Shown: positions 44,382-54,138, counted from the stretch's first letter. The stretch: 64,000 nt of DNA from BOG-224 sp963783505 (GCA_963783505.1 CAWAOP010000017.1:211347-275346), one strand, 5' to 3'. The notes: generated from the sequence alone by a model not told the origin. Numbers and translations: made by a program.

Positions 44382-46229
44382 AATCGGAGCTGCAGATCCT
44401 ACGCTCCAGCGGTTCTTCCCGGAGGATCTGCGGTTATGCGCGGGGGCGGCTGCGCGGGCAGGGCGAGCTTGAGCTTGTCGAGGACGAGGCGGGCTTCCGC
44501 TTCCGGCTGCGTGTAGCGGGGAAGAATCAACCAACGTCCATCCACGGTCGGGATGTGAACGTCGATCATTTGAATCGTCGCCAGCGCCTCCATCACGGCT
44601 GAGGGCGTCAGCCCCGGCGCATGCATCATCAGCCGGTTCTTCAGCGTCACTTGAAGGCAGTAGGCGAGGAAGGCGATCAGGATGTGGGCGTCGGCGCGAT
44701 GCTCCAGTTGATGACGGATCGGCCGAATCCCCAGCTCGCTTTTCAGGTTTCGAAAAACGGATTCGATCTGGGTCAGTTGCACGTAGCGCGACCACAGCAC
44801 GGTGGGATCGCCGCTGGTGAGGTTGGAGCGAAGCAGATAATGTCCATCGCGCAGTTCGGCTTCCTTGAGCTTGGCCTTGTCCGTGTGGAATTGGAAGGAC
44901 TCGCGCGTCACGGGCTGCCGAGCGCCAGGCAGTTGGATTTTCACGAAGCCGAAGGCGCGGCCCGCCTCGGTCTTGGCGGCGCCGATGCGTAGCAGCAACT
45001 GATCGCGCGTCGGCAGGCTGTGGCGCATGGCGCGCAACTTGCGCAGCAAACGCGCCAGCCGTTTCCGCCGCATGGCCACCTCCTTGGCTTGGCGGCCCTC
45101 GCTCTTGGCCAGCACGTACAACTCGCCGTCCTGTTCGAACAACTTCACCTCGACCGAATCGCGGACCTTTTGCCAGGGCAAGTCGAGCCACTTTTTCTCA
45201 TGCTGTTTGATCTTGCTCTTCGCCGTTCCCACCAGATAGTAAATCTGGCGCGCCGGGATCGCGCATCTCGGCCAGAACCGCTTCGGTCGGGATTCCCCGG
45301 TCCATGACCCACATCGCGCTTCGCCTTCCCGTAGGTCTTCTCGATTTTGTCGAGGAACCCGCGCAGCGTAGTGCAGTCCGTGGTGTTCCCGTTCATCACT
45401 TCGTAGGCCAGCGGGAAACCATCCGTAGTGACCACCAGCGCCACCACCACCTGCAAGCAATCCGGCCGGCCATCGCGGCTGTAGCCGCGCTTGGCTTTCG
45501 GGTTCTCTTCCATGGCGCCTTCGAAATAGGTGCTCGTCAGATCGTAGAGCAGCACCTCGAAGTCGGCCTGAAACAGGTCGGCCCACTTCCCTCGCAACCA
45601 CACGAACAGATCCTGCTTGTGCTCCAACACCCGGTCCAAACAACGGTACAGCCGGTCCTTTTCCGCGACCGCATAATCGACGTTCAGCAACTCGTCCATG
45701 GCGGTGGAGAGGAACCACTGCCGGTGCACGCGGAACTCGCTGGCCGGATCGATGAGATGGTTAACCGCCAACACCTCCAGCACTTTCTCCCAACTCACGG
45801 CCTCGCGGCCGTCCGGCAAGCGTCGTCGCCAGAACTCGTCCAACCCCAGTTGACGCCAGATTTCACAAGCCAGCCAGCAGTTGCCGAACAGGCGTGGCCG
45901 CCGCAGTTCCAGCCCGCTGAGTCGTCACCTGCAAGCTGTCAACGGCATCTGCGGGAATCTCGCGATCCTCCGGGAACAGGCTGAGAGTGCGGGAGCGCTG
46001 CTGCTGCTCGTCGAAGACCTCGAGGGTCTTGCGCCAGGCGGCTTCTTGATTGTCGTTAACTTCACCGAAGTAGAGGACTGTGCGCTGCGCTGTCTTGCCA
46101 GAGGACAATCGCCGGTTCTCCACCACACTGAAATAGCGGTGGTCCTTGCCGTCCTTCTTGCGGTTCGTACGGCGCAAAAACATCGAAGCAGCAGAATGAC
46201 AGAAAAACCAGTCGGAGGGGAAGAGGGTG
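44382..46229 (-). mobile_element. Degenerate IS1634-like insertion sequence
   Basis: A region of about 1.85 kb between 13-bp direct repeats containing one broken transposase. The IS1634 group, within the IS4 superfamily, is known for variable and often long target duplications, which fits the flanking repeats. Terminal inverted repeats could not be found, so the boundaries are tentative. Confidence 0.55.
44399..46183 (-). pseudogene. IS1634-type DDE transposase, frameshifted
   Basis: Three frames must be joined: an N-terminal part (FLRRTNRKKDGKDHRYFSVV) to about 45908, a middle part with WEKVLEVLAVNHLIDPASEF and the first catalytic Asp in LLYDLTSTYFEG, and a C-terminal part. The second Asp is in WVMDRGIPTEAVL, between shifts near 45318 and 45250. 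The Glu is in YVQLTQIESVFRNLKSELGI. All three catalytic residues survive, but at least three single-base shifts prevent a full product. The joined length (about 590 aa) is normal for the group. Confidence 0.85.
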
Positions 46230-46242
46230 GGTCTTCACCACA
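46230..46242 (+). repeat. Direct repeat flanking the IS element, right
   Basis: Second copy of GGTCTTCACCACA, identical to 44369-44381. The stretch from here to 46501 has no recognisable gene; it includes the start of the leader for the beta-propeller gene. Confidence 0.4.
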
Positions 46243-46501
46243 GCGGTTTTCAAATATCCGGAATGCAGGCAAACGGGTTAAGCCCTACTGGCCCGGAAAA
46301 ATGGCCGGGAAGTGCGAAAGTCGGGCTATGACGCAAGTCATGACGCTGGCCGAGGAAACTCAAAAGAAGAAATAGACTCTTCCCCGAACTGCTGAAGGGA
46401 CGCGGCGTGGAAGTCACTTGAAATGGCCAGGCGCGAATTTGTGTTACGATTCCGGGCATTCGCGGTTTATGCGTATAACAAAGGATTTAAGGAGAGTCCC
46501 C

Positions 46502-47596
46502 ATGCGACAGTTTGTTCTATTTGCGGTTTGCGTTCTCATGGCGCTGCCCCTGCTGGGCCAGGCCCAGCAAGCGGACGCCTACAAGGTGTTGAAAATGGCC
46601 AAGGTCGGAGGCGAGGGCGGGTGGGATTACATCTACGCCGATTCGGCGGGCCGACGGTTGTATATCCCGCGGCGGGGATCGCCGCAGGCTACGCCGCCGG
46701 TTGAGACGCGGCTTTCGGTCTACAATCTGGACACGCTCGAATTGGTCGGCGAGATAACGGGCATCGGAGGGAACGGCACGGCAGTCGACCCGAAATCGGG
46801 CAACGGCTTCACCAGCAGCAAGCCGATTTCCATGTTCGACGCCAAGACCATGAAGCTGGTCAAGACTATCGATCCCGGCGCCGCGCAGCCCGACGGCATT
46901 TACTTCGATGCCTTCAATGAACGGGTTTACGTGTTCAGCCACCCGACCAAGGACGCAACCGCGATCGATGCAAAGGACGGGACCCTGCTGGGAACGATCG
47001 ACCTGGGCGGCGTTCCCGAAGAGGGCGTGGCCGACGGCAATGGAATGCTTTACGTCGTCATGCAGGACGCACAGGGAAGCGTAACGGCAGTGGACGTGAA
47101 GACCATGAAGGCCGTGGCGCACTACCCGCTCGGCAGCGCCGGCAGGTGCAACGGCCTGGCCTTGGATGCCAAGAACCACGTGCTCTTCGCCTCATGCGGT
47201 TCCGGCGACCCTGCCGCGAATCCCGCTCAGCCCACCATGGTGATTCTCAGCGCCACCGACGGGAAGATCCTCACCACGTTGCCGCTCGCCGGCGGTTCGG
47301 ACGGCGCAGTGTTCAACCCGGCCACCATGGAAGCCTTCAGCACCCAAGGAAACGGAACCGTAACCATTGTCAAAGAGAAAAGCCCCACGAGTTTCGAAGT
47401 GGAGCAGAACCTTCAGACGATGAACGGAGCCAGAACGTGCACGCTGGATACGAAAACCAATCACCTTCTGACCATGAGCCAGGAGCGTGGAGCTCCGCCC
47501 GCGCCGCAGCCCGGACAACCGCCGGCCGGAGGGCGCGGCCCGCAAGGCCAGGCGGTCCCCGGCTCGTTCACCATAGTCGTCGTCGGCAAACAATAG
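46502..47596 (+). CDS. Secreted YncE-like beta-propeller protein
   Basis: A 364-aa exported protein. The signal peptide MRQFVLFAVCVLMALPLLGQ is followed by repeats of propeller type, each with a D/N-G turn: GNGTAVDPKSGNGFTSS, PDGIYFDAFNERVYVFSH, EEGVADGNGMLYVVMQD, CNGLALDAKNHVLFASC and SDGAVFNPATMEAFSTQ. The C-terminal segment is Pro/Gly/Gln-rich. AAGGAG precedes the ATG. Family members bind DNA or metals or have no known role. Convergent with the aldo/keto reductase. Confidence 0.82.
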   Translation: MRQFVLFAVCVLMALPLLGQAQQADAYKVLKMAKVGGEGGWDYIYADSAGRRLYIPRRGSPQATPPVETRLSVYNLDTLELVGEITGIGGNGTAVDPKSGNGFTSSKPISMFDAKTMKLVKTIDPGAAQPDGIYFDAFNERVYVFSHPTKDATAIDAKDGTLLGTIDLGGVPEEGVADGNGMLYVVMQDAQGSVTAVDVKTMKAVAHYPLGSAGRCNGLALDAKNHVLFASCGSGDPAANPAQPTMVILSATDGKILTTLPLAGGSDGAVFNPATMEAFSTQGNGTVTIVKEKSPTSFEVEQNLQTMNGARTCTLDTKTNHLLTMSQERGAPPAPQPGQPPAGGRGPQGQAVPGSFTIVVVGKQ

Positions 47597-47709
47597 CAGG
47601 CTGTACCCAGACGCGCGGAGGCGCGGCACATACCGGGCGCTCAAGCGCCGCCGCGCGTTGGGAGTTGTCATCTGTCTGCCGATGACGACGCGTTGCGCCG
47701 TTGCTTCCG

Positions 47710-48540
47710 TCAGTTCTTTCCGGCACGGCCCGATACGGCCTGTCCTACTCTTCGCATCCACGCCAGTTCGTCTTCGTCCATCGGGCCGAGTCGCAACGCC
47801 TCAAGCGCCTGGTCCAACTGCACGCCGTTCGCGGGACCGGTCATGCACACGTCTATCTCGGGCCGCGTCAGCACAAACCGGTAGCAATCGGCGCCGGCCG
47901 GAACCTTCTCGCCAGGGGGAACAGGATGGCCTTTGCGCACAAATGCCGGCTTTCCCACCAGTTGTCCCCAACTCGTCGCGGTGAAGGCCACCAGCCCGGG
48001 GCGGCTCCCGGCGGGCAGATGCGGGAAGATATCCACTTCGGCGCCCGGATGCGCCGCATTGTAGCGGACGTGGACCACGTCGAAATCGCTCGCCGCGGCA
48101 ATCGCCGGCACGGTCTTCCGCGCGTGCGTCGAGACTGCCAGAAACTTCACCAAGCCCCGTTCCTTCAGCTTGATCGCCGCCTCCAGAATGCGCGCCGGAA
48201 GCGGCTTGTTCCACATGCCGAGCAGCAGGATGTCGGCGTAGTCGAATCGCAGGGTTTCGAGAGCCCGTTCCAGGCTCCGAGTGAGCAGTCCCGCGAATCG
48301 CGAATAAGACTGGATTTCAAGCGCGAAGCGCTCGCGGTGGGCCTTGAGGTTTTGGAGCGCTTTCGCGAACGCCTCGGTCCGTCTGCTTCCCCAATAAAAG
48401 AAGTTCACGCCGCGCTCGAAGGCGCGTTCCACCGCGTCCTGTGGCACGCCGTACCCGGCTGCTACGCCAAGCCGGCTCACCCGCAATCCCGTTCGCCCGA
48501 GGATGGCGTTTTGTGACCAATCGGAGTTGTTTCCGCTCAT
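47710..48540 (-). CDS. Aldo/keto reductase family protein
   Basis: A 276-aa TIM-barrel oxidoreductase. It begins with the AKR pattern LGRTGLRVSRLGVAAGYG, has VNFFYWGSRRTE where the catalytic Asp/Tyr region lies, and continues through ALETLRFDYADILLLG and ERGLVKFLAVSTHARKTVPA. The NADPH end (PEIDVCMTGPANGVQLDQAL) is recognisable. The Tyr is kept, but the usual Asp is not obvious at NFFYWG, so activity is uncertain. Substrate unknown. Confidence 0.8.
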   Translation of the reverse strand: MSGNNSDWSQNAILGRTGLRVSRLGVAAGYGVPQDAVERAFERGVNFFYWGSRRTEAFAKALQNLKAHRERFALEIQSYSRFAGLLTRSLERALETLRFDYADILLLGMWNKPLPARILEAAIKLKERGLVKFLAVSTHARKTVPAIAAASDFDVVHVRYNAAHPGAEVDIFPHLPAGSRPGLVAFTATSWGQLVGKPAFVRKGHPVPPGEKVPAGADCYRFVLTRPEIDVCMTGPANGVQLDQALEALRLGPMDEDELAWMRRVGQAVSGRAGKN

Positions 48541-48602
48541 GCCGTGCTGCCTCGAACCTCGATCTTAGCTAATGTTCCCGAACGGTGGCGCCGATCCATT
48601 CA

Positions 48603-49347
48603 ATGATGGTCTGGCTTCTCCTAGTAATTCTGTCCTCCGCCGCCATGGCGCAGAACGCCCCTCCCGACCGGCAACCCGCGCCGCCGCCTTCCGCGGCCCA
48701 ACCCGCATCCGCGGCAAAGCCCGCGCCCGCGACTGGCACGGAGAGCAAATCCTCCTCGAATCAGCCTCCCAGCACGCCACAGGCTCCCGCTCCAGTCCCT
48801 TCACAATCCGCGGGCGAACTCATGCGGGCTGCCGCCGAGCAGCAACGCGCCTCGGTCGCCGCCCAGCTTGACGCCACCCGCAAACAGGCTCAATCCCTCG
48901 GCGCGTCGCTCATCCCGTGGGAACCAATCCAGTCGCTCGCCGATAAACCGGCCTGCGATCCCCTGCCCGATTCCGTGGTGACGCCGCTGATCGAAAGCGC
49001 CGCCAGGTCGAATGGCGTGCAGACGGATCTGATCCGCGCGGTCATCGAGCAGGAATCGGGCTTGCGCCCGTGTTCCGAGTCGTCCAAAGGCGCGCAGGGC
49101 CTGATGCAGCTCATGCCCGAGACCGCGGACGAACTGGGCGTCGCCGATCCGTTTGACCCCAAGCAGAACATCGACGCCGGTGCCAAGCACCTGAAGCAGT
49201 TGCTCGACAAATACAAAGGCGATCTTTCCCAAGCTCTCGGCGCCTACAACGCAGGCGCCAACGCAGCCAGCGAAGCCGGCGGAGTCCCGGACATCCCGGA
49301 AACGCGCGAGTACGTCGAACGCAATTCTCAAGAAGCTGGCGAAGTGA
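48603..49347 (+). CDS. Lytic transglycosylase (SLT domain), frameshift near 49322
   Basis: A secreted murein-cleaving enzyme. The signal peptide MMVWLLLVILSSAAMAQ is followed by a Pro/Ala/Ser-rich linker. The SLT domain then has the catalytic Glu in IRAVIEQESGLRPCSESSKG, GAQGLMQLMPETADELGV, FDPKQNIDAGAKHLKQLLDK and GAYNAG. After REYVER one extra A changes the frame; removing it gives ILKKLAK and a stop at 49345-49347, the common family ending. In the uncorrected frame the stop is at 49403. Start 48606 is also possible. Confidence 0.9.
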
Positions 49348-49512
49348 CGCGCAAGTCACGCTCTTACAGAGGCTGGCGCCGTATATCGCAGCCTCGAACT
49401 TAGCCGCGAGCAGGGACCTTCGAGCCAAAGCGGAGGGCCGAACCGTATGACCCGGCTCTGTAATATGCGAGCCCCGATAAGTTGGCCGATCTCCTAGCCG
49501 CCATACCGGACG

Positions 49513-49821
49513 TTGCGAAACCAGCGGCACGCGGCGGTTCGCAAGCTCCTGAAGATGCCAGCCGATTTCATGCTGCATTCATTCCGCCACACGTTTGACG
49601 CACGATTAGGCGAGACGGGAGCCGATGCGTTTATTATCATGAGACTGATGGGCCATAGCACGGTTACGGTGTCACAGCGGTTCGTCCATCCTTCGCCCGA
49701 AACGATGGAGAATGCGGTTTCACGCAGGGAGGCATGGAGCGCGGCGCGGTTGCGCGGGGTGGGCACGAATTTAGGCACACCGACCGAAGCCAAGCCTGTC
49801 AATAATTTGCAAGTGGCTTAG
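49513..49821 (+). pseudogene. C-terminal fragment of a tyrosine recombinase (integrase)
   Basis: About 100 aa corresponding to the end of a phage-type integrase. The HSFRHTFDARLGETGAD box carries the second catalytic Arg and its His, and IIMRLMGHSTVTVSQ the third His. The position of the nucleophilic Tyr (family RYVHP) is Phe here (QRFVHPSPE), so it could not cut DNA even if complete. The N-terminal two-thirds are missing. It ends 9 bp before a tRNA-Leu gene, a common integration target. Confidence 0.75.
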
Positions 49822-49830
49822 AATCAACGC

Positions 49831-49919
49831 GCCCGGGTGGCGAAACTGGCAGACGCAAAGGACTTAAAATCCTTTTTCCGGCAACGGAAGTGCGGGTTCA
49901 AGTCCCGCCCCGGGCACCA
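49831..49919 (+). tRNA. tRNA-Leu (anticodon TAA)
   Basis: An 89-base class II tRNA with encoded CCA. Acceptor arm GCCCGGG (49831-49837) pairs with CCCGGGC (49909-49915), followed by A-CCA. The anticodon stem AAGGA/TCCTT closes the loop CTTAAAA, giving anticodon TAA. A long variable arm and the T-arm GCGGGTTCAAGTCCCGC are present. TAGAAT lies 5 nt upstream and is a likely -10. The gene ends 11 nt before ackA. Confidence 0.97.
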
Positions 49920-49930
49920 TCTGAAACCAA

Positions 49931-51148
49931 GTGAAGATCCTCGTCCTCAACGGCGGTTCCAGCACGCTGAAGGCGACCCTGCGGGAAGTGGATGGCGCGG
50001 GGAAGGCTCCGGCGCCGCTTTGGCAGGCGCAGGCCGATTGGGGCCGGCGGCCGGGAATCGCGCAAATCCAGCTTCGCCCCGCGGGATCCGCTGCGGTCGA
50101 TACCGAGGTTCCGGTGGAGTCTTCCGCGGCCGTCATCCAGCCCGTCATCGAGGATCTATGGAAGGGGCCCGCGCGGGTGATTTCCGGACCGGGCGAAATC
50201 GCCGTGGTCGGTCACCGCGTGGTGCATGGCGGCCACGCGTTCCAACAGACGGCGTGGATCACTCAAGAAGTGAAAGAGGCCATCCACCGGTACGTCGATT
50301 TCGCGCCCGAGCACAACCGGCTGGAACTGGAAGCTATCGAAGCGTCGGAACGGGTTGTCGGGCCGAGCGCCCGGCAGGTGGCCGTGTTCGACACGGCGTT
50401 TCACGCCACGCTTCCCATGCACGCCAAGGTCTACCCGGTTCCCTACGAGTGGTTTGAGCAGGGCGTGGCGCGCTACGGCTTCCACGGAATCAGCCATCAG
50501 TACACGTCGCGCCGCGCGGCGGAGATTCTGGGTCGCGACGCCGCGACGCTTCGCATCGTCACCTGCCACCTTGGAAACGGCGCATCGCTTGCGGCCGTGC
50601 GCGGCGGGCGTAGCGTGGATACCACCATGGGGTTCACGCCGCTCGAAGGCGTCATGATGGGCACGCGCAGCGGATCCATCGATCCCGGCATCCTCATTTA
50701 CCTGGTGCGCTATCGCGGCTACACGGCCGATCAACTCGACCGCACGCTCAATAAGGAATCCGGACTGAAAGGGGTATCGGGCATCTCGGGTGACATGCGG
50801 GAAATCGTCTCCGCGATGGAAGACGGCGACGAGCGGGCGCGGCTCGCTTTCGACATTTACGCCTATCGCCTGGTGCGCGAGATCGGAGGCATGGCTGCGT
50901 CTCTGGAGGGCCTGGATGCGCTCGTGTTTACGGCCGGCATCGGCGAGAACTGCCCGCAGTTGCGCGAAACCGTGTGCGCGCGATTGGGATTCCTGGGCGC
51001 GAAGCTAGACCAGGCCAAGAACATGGCTGGGCCAGTGGACGCCGATATCGCAACGCCCGATTCGCCCGCGCGCGTCCTGGTAATCCACGTCGAGGAAGAT
51101 TGGGAAATCGCGCGCGAGTGCTGGCGGATGATGACCACCCCGAAATAA
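49931..51148 (+). CDS. ackA: Acetate kinase
   Basis: A 405-aa enzyme that converts acetate and ATP to acetyl phosphate and back. Family motifs are clear: MKILVLNGGSSTLKATLRE, GHRVVHGG, AVFDTAFHATLP, RYGFHGISHQYTSRRAAEIL, CHLGNGASLAAVRGGRSVDT and FTAGIGENCPQLRE. It starts with GTG, 11 nt after the tRNA CCA end, without space for its own promoter, so it is probably co-transcribed with tRNA-Leu. No pta is nearby. Confidence 0.96.
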   Translation: MKILVLNGGSSTLKATLREVDGAGKAPAPLWQAQADWGRRPGIAQIQLRPAGSAAVDTEVPVESSAAVIQPVIEDLWKGPARVISGPGEIAVVGHRVVHGGHAFQQTAWITQEVKEAIHRYVDFAPEHNRLELEAIEASERVVGPSARQVAVFDTAFHATLPMHAKVYPVPYEWFEQGVARYGFHGISHQYTSRRAAEILGRDAATLRIVTCHLGNGASLAAVRGGRSVDTTMGFTPLEGVMMGTRSGSIDPGILIYLVRYRGYTADQLDRTLNKESGLKGVSGISGDMREIVSAMEDGDERARLAFDIYAYRLVREIGGMAASLEGLDALVFTAGIGENCPQLRETVCARLGFLGAKLDQAKNMAGPVDADIATPDSPARVLVIHVEEDWEIARECWRMMTTPK

Positions 51149-51200
51149 GCGGGCAAATGGAACGCGGCTTAGACCCAACACTCGCTTAGTCGGTGAGACG

Positions 51201-51226
51201 GAAGAAAAGCCGAGACGATCTCGGCT
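51201..51226 (-). terminator. Intrinsic terminator for the UshA-like gene
   Basis: On the minus strand AGCCGAGA, a 3-base loop and TCTCGGCT form an 8-bp perfect hairpin followed by TTTTCTTC. It lies 69 bp downstream of the phosphatase stop. Read on the plus strand, the hairpin has no T-run, so it serves mainly the minus-strand gene. The rest of the gap 51149-51294 is empty. Confidence 0.65.
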
Positions 51227-51294
51227 CTGCAGGCTTGACAGCCCGCGCCACGGGGTTAAGTGAACAGTATTGGGCTTAGACCGCGAAGATCTGC

Positions 51295-52611
51295 CTATTC
51301 GATCGTCTTCTTCTTCCGGAACCAGTCCACCAGCATGTCGCGCAGGAGGCCTTTTTCTTCGGGGAACTGAAGATCCTTGGTTCCCAGTTCCGATCCGGCG
51401 CTCTGATTGGCGGCAGTGAAATCCGTGACGGCCAGCGTGTAGTCGCGATCCGGTTCGACGGTTTTACCGCCGAGGACGCGCGCCGGCAACTGGCTGCCCT
51501 TGAATTTGCCGACGACCACCATGTTGTCGAACGGCATCACATCCCAAATGTGACGCACCAGCAGTTGCCCTTTCGGCAACGGCGCGCGAATTCCCCCGGA
51601 ATTCATGTAGGCAAAATCGGCGCCGGTGGCGTCGCGCATGGCTTGTTCGATCACTGGTTTCAACTCGCGCTGCGTGAAGGCTTTCTGCGCGACGGCCAGA
51701 GGCTGGTCCACCTGCGAGGAAACTTCGCCTTCCCAATGTTTGACCACGGCCGCCATTTGCGCATCCGGCTGCACCTTCTTGGAATCGACCTCGATCTTTT
51801 TCCAGGTCCACGAAACCGGAGCCTTCTTTTCGGTATCCACCTTCAACTCCAGCCGTCCCAGTTCGCGGGCTTCGGACTTCACGCGGACCAGCACGCGGCC
51901 ATCGTGCGATTTTTCGTGCGCGAGGCCATCGTGGAGATGGCCCGTGACGATGACGGGAACCTCGGGCTCGGAGGACAATAGCGAGTCTTCTTCCTGAGGT
52001 CCGACATGCGCGAGCAACACGACGATATCGGACTTGTCCTTCACCTCCGCGGCGTATTTCCGCACGGCTGCCACCATGGACGTTTCGCGCCACTCGCCCA
52101 TCTGCTTGGGCGTTTCGAGGGTCGTCATGCCATCGGTCAACACTCCGATCACGGCCACGCGCAGCTTGTTCACTTTGAGAATGGCGTATGGCTTGGCAAG
52201 CAGATGTCCGCCCGCATCCGATACGTTCGAACAAAGCACCGGGTGGTTGGCCACGCCGATGAATTTTAGGGTCTGACTCCAGCCATAGTCGAAATCGTGG
52301 TTGCCGAGCGCGCCGGCGCTGAAGTGGAGCAGGTTGAGAGCCTGATAGACCGGGAGGCCGTGAAAGATGGTGGAAACGGGCGTCCCCTGCACCATGTCTC
52401 CGGCGTCCAGCAGGATGCAGTCCGTGCATCCCGCACGCTCATGGCGGACCACCGTAGCGAGACCCGCGAGCCCGCCTTGCCCATCGTCGCGCGGCGCCAT
52501 CTGCGCGTGAATATCGTTGGTATGGAGGATCGTAAGCGACCGCACCTCCGCCGCGAGCGGCAGAGCTGCAAACAGCGTAACGGCTAGGAAACGGCGCTTC
52601 CAGGAGAGCAT
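51295..52611 (-). CDS. 5'-nucleotidase / UshA-like metallophosphatase
   Basis: A 438-aa secreted enzyme. The signal peptide (MLSWKRRFLAVTLFAALPLA) precedes the two-metal domain: ILHTNDIHAQ, LLDAGDMVQG, GALGNHDFDYGW, VVLLAHVGPQEED and VIVTGHLHDGLAH. The C-terminal nucleotide-binding domain shows YMNSGGIRAPLPKGQLLVRH and IWDVMPFDNMVVVGKFKG. It is shorter than E. coli UshA (about 550 aa) but complete. TACAAT ends 8 nt before ATG 52611. A GTG directly upstream is also in frame. Confidence 0.9.
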   Translation of the reverse strand: MLSWKRRFLAVTLFAALPLAAEVRSLTILHTNDIHAQMAPRDDGQGGLAGLATVVRHERAGCTDCILLDAGDMVQGTPVSTIFHGLPVYQALNLLHFSAGALGNHDFDYGWSQTLKFIGVANHPVLCSNVSDAGGHLLAKPYAILKVNKLRVAVIGVLTDGMTTLETPKQMGEWRETSMVAAVRKYAAEVKDKSDIVVLLAHVGPQEEDSLLSSEPEVPVIVTGHLHDGLAHEKSHDGRVLVRVKSEARELGRLELKVDTEKKAPVSWTWKKIEVDSKKVQPDAQMAAVVKHWEGEVSSQVDQPLAVAQKAFTQRELKPVIEQAMRDATGADFAYMNSGGIRAPLPKGQLLVRHIWDVMPFDNMVVVGKFKGSQLPARVLGGKTVEPDRDYTLAVTDFTAANQSAGSELGTKDLQFPEEKGLLRDMLVDWFRKKKTIE

Positions 52612-52659
52612 CACGCGCCATTGTAGCGTGAGGGCGGGGAGACCTCTGGACGTAGGCGA

Positions 52660-54006
52660 TCAGCGCCGGGCTTCGCGAATCCGCACGCCTACCTGCTTGC
52701 CGGGGGGCACATCCAACTCAAGAACTCCTCCGGCGCCGGCGGCGGCTTCATAGACTTCCTCGTCGTCGATCTCCACCTGGTAGACCTTGCGCGGCGCGAG
52801 CGCCACGACGTAGAGCCTTTCGCCATCGGCCATCTTCGTCACGAACTTCCGTTGGTCCCCGCCGAAAGAGATCGCGGCGGAACCCAGGTCGAAGAGTGCG
52901 GACGTGCGCTCGTCCAGAGTCACGAGGTTGCCATTCGCGAACCGGCGCGCCACGCCGCCGAACCACCCGATCCACGTCGCCGTATCCTGCCAATCCGAGC
53001 GTAGGAATACGTCCCCGGAGCCTTGGTCGTGGTAATCCAGAGGCGCGAGAAAGTAATTCAGCCCCGGCTGATACGGGTTTGCCCAGAGGAACTCGTACGG
53101 CGCGCCGAAGGCGCCGCGCATCTCGAAACGATCGTGAGCCAACCAGCCCTGCATGTATTGGTTCTGTTCGAGGTTGGGGTCGTAATCGGCCATCGCCAGA
53201 TCGGCCGCGCGGGAAAGCGCCTCCTGCCACAGAACCGGGTTCGGCGGCAAGGCTTCAATCCCCAATCGGAAGTCGTTTTCCGCGTTTTCGAAGAGGGCCG
53301 GGTAGTAGGAAAGAAGCCGCGCGACGGGCAACTCGCGGAAGTAGCGCGGGCACGATTCACGGAGATCCACATTCGAGCTGTCGCGTATGGCGAACAGCAG
53401 CTCGAACAGCGCGTAGACGTCCGCTCGCGGGATCACGGACTGCCCGGCGTTCAGCGCGGGAGCAACTATGCCGTTCCACCATGCTCCGGCCACATGTTGA
53501 AGCTCGCGGGGAGGCGCGTCCGGAACGTCATCGTAGAGCGCCACGGCGGCGAGCGTGCGCAAGCGCATCGTGGCGACGTTTTCCTCCGCGCCTAATGCCG
53601 CAAGGTATCGCGAAATCCGTGCGGCCAATTCGGTTTTCTGGGATTCGGTCATGACGCCCTGGCACCAGTCATAGACGAGCGACATTTGGCGCAGGTCGGC
53701 GTCCGGGCCGCGCGCCCACTCGACAGCGCGCGTTCCGGATTCGCGATTCCCCGAAACCTGGTAGTGAAGCGCCAGCGCGAATCCGGGCTCGGGCAGCGGC
53801 GCGCCTGACGATACGAGCTCGTCCAGCCGCTGCCATCGGGGCGAGTTGCGGTCCCGTTCACGCTTCAGCAGACGCAACCGCGTGGCGGTTAGAAACAGCC
53901 GCGGATGGTCCGTAAAAACGACCACTGGCTCTCCCGGAGGGCTCGCCTGGGCCGTCGCGGCGGCGTGCACAACCAGGAGCAGCGCGAGGATTCGGACCGG
54001 CCTCAT
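52660..54006 (-). CDS. Secreted heparinase/alginate-lyase-like protein
   Basis: A 448-aa exported protein. The signal peptide (MRPVRILALLLVVHAAATAQ) is followed by HPRLFLTATRLRLLKRERD, an opening typical of polysaccharide lyases with an alpha/alpha toroid. The helical region (about residues 60-290) includes SLVYDWCQGVMTESQKTELA. The C-terminal beta domain has GSGDVFLRSDWQDTATWIGW, where heparinase II/III proteins keep conserved residues. The substrate is unknown. It starts 48 bp upstream of, and reads toward, the phosphatase gene; the two may share a transcript. Confidence 0.65.
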   Translation of the reverse strand: MRPVRILALLLVVHAAATAQASPPGEPVVVFTDHPRLFLTATRLRLLKRERDRNSPRWQRLDELVSSGAPLPEPGFALALHYQVSGNRESGTRAVEWARGPDADLRQMSLVYDWCQGVMTESQKTELAARISRYLAALGAEENVATMRLRTLAAVALYDDVPDAPPRELQHVAGAWWNGIVAPALNAGQSVIPRADVYALFELLFAIRDSSNVDLRESCPRYFRELPVARLLSYYPALFENAENDFRLGIEALPPNPVLWQEALSRAADLAMADYDPNLEQNQYMQGWLAHDRFEMRGAFGAPYEFLWANPYQPGLNYFLAPLDYHDQGSGDVFLRSDWQDTATWIGWFGGVARRFANGNLVTLDERTSALFDLGSAAISFGGDQRKFVTKMADGERLYVVALAPRKVYQVEIDDEEVYEAAAGAGGVLELDVPPGKQVGVRIREARR

Positions 54007-54108
54007 CGAACCGATTGTGTCACAGCGACACACCCCTCCGCCCAATTCGCCTCAGCCTGTATACGGATTTTTGCAGAAATCTTTTGATTCAAAAGGACTT
54101 GTTACCGA

Positions 54109-54138
54109 TTGACACGCGGTCGTCAGCTTGCTAAAGAT
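54109..54138 (+). promoter_or_regulatory. Strong sigma-70 promoter for a candidate small RNA
   Basis: A perfect TTGACA (54109-54114) is spaced 17 bp from TAAAGA (54132-54137). No open frame follows, but a strongly structured stretch ending in a T-run does. This is the best -35 match seen in the window. Confidence 0.65.
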
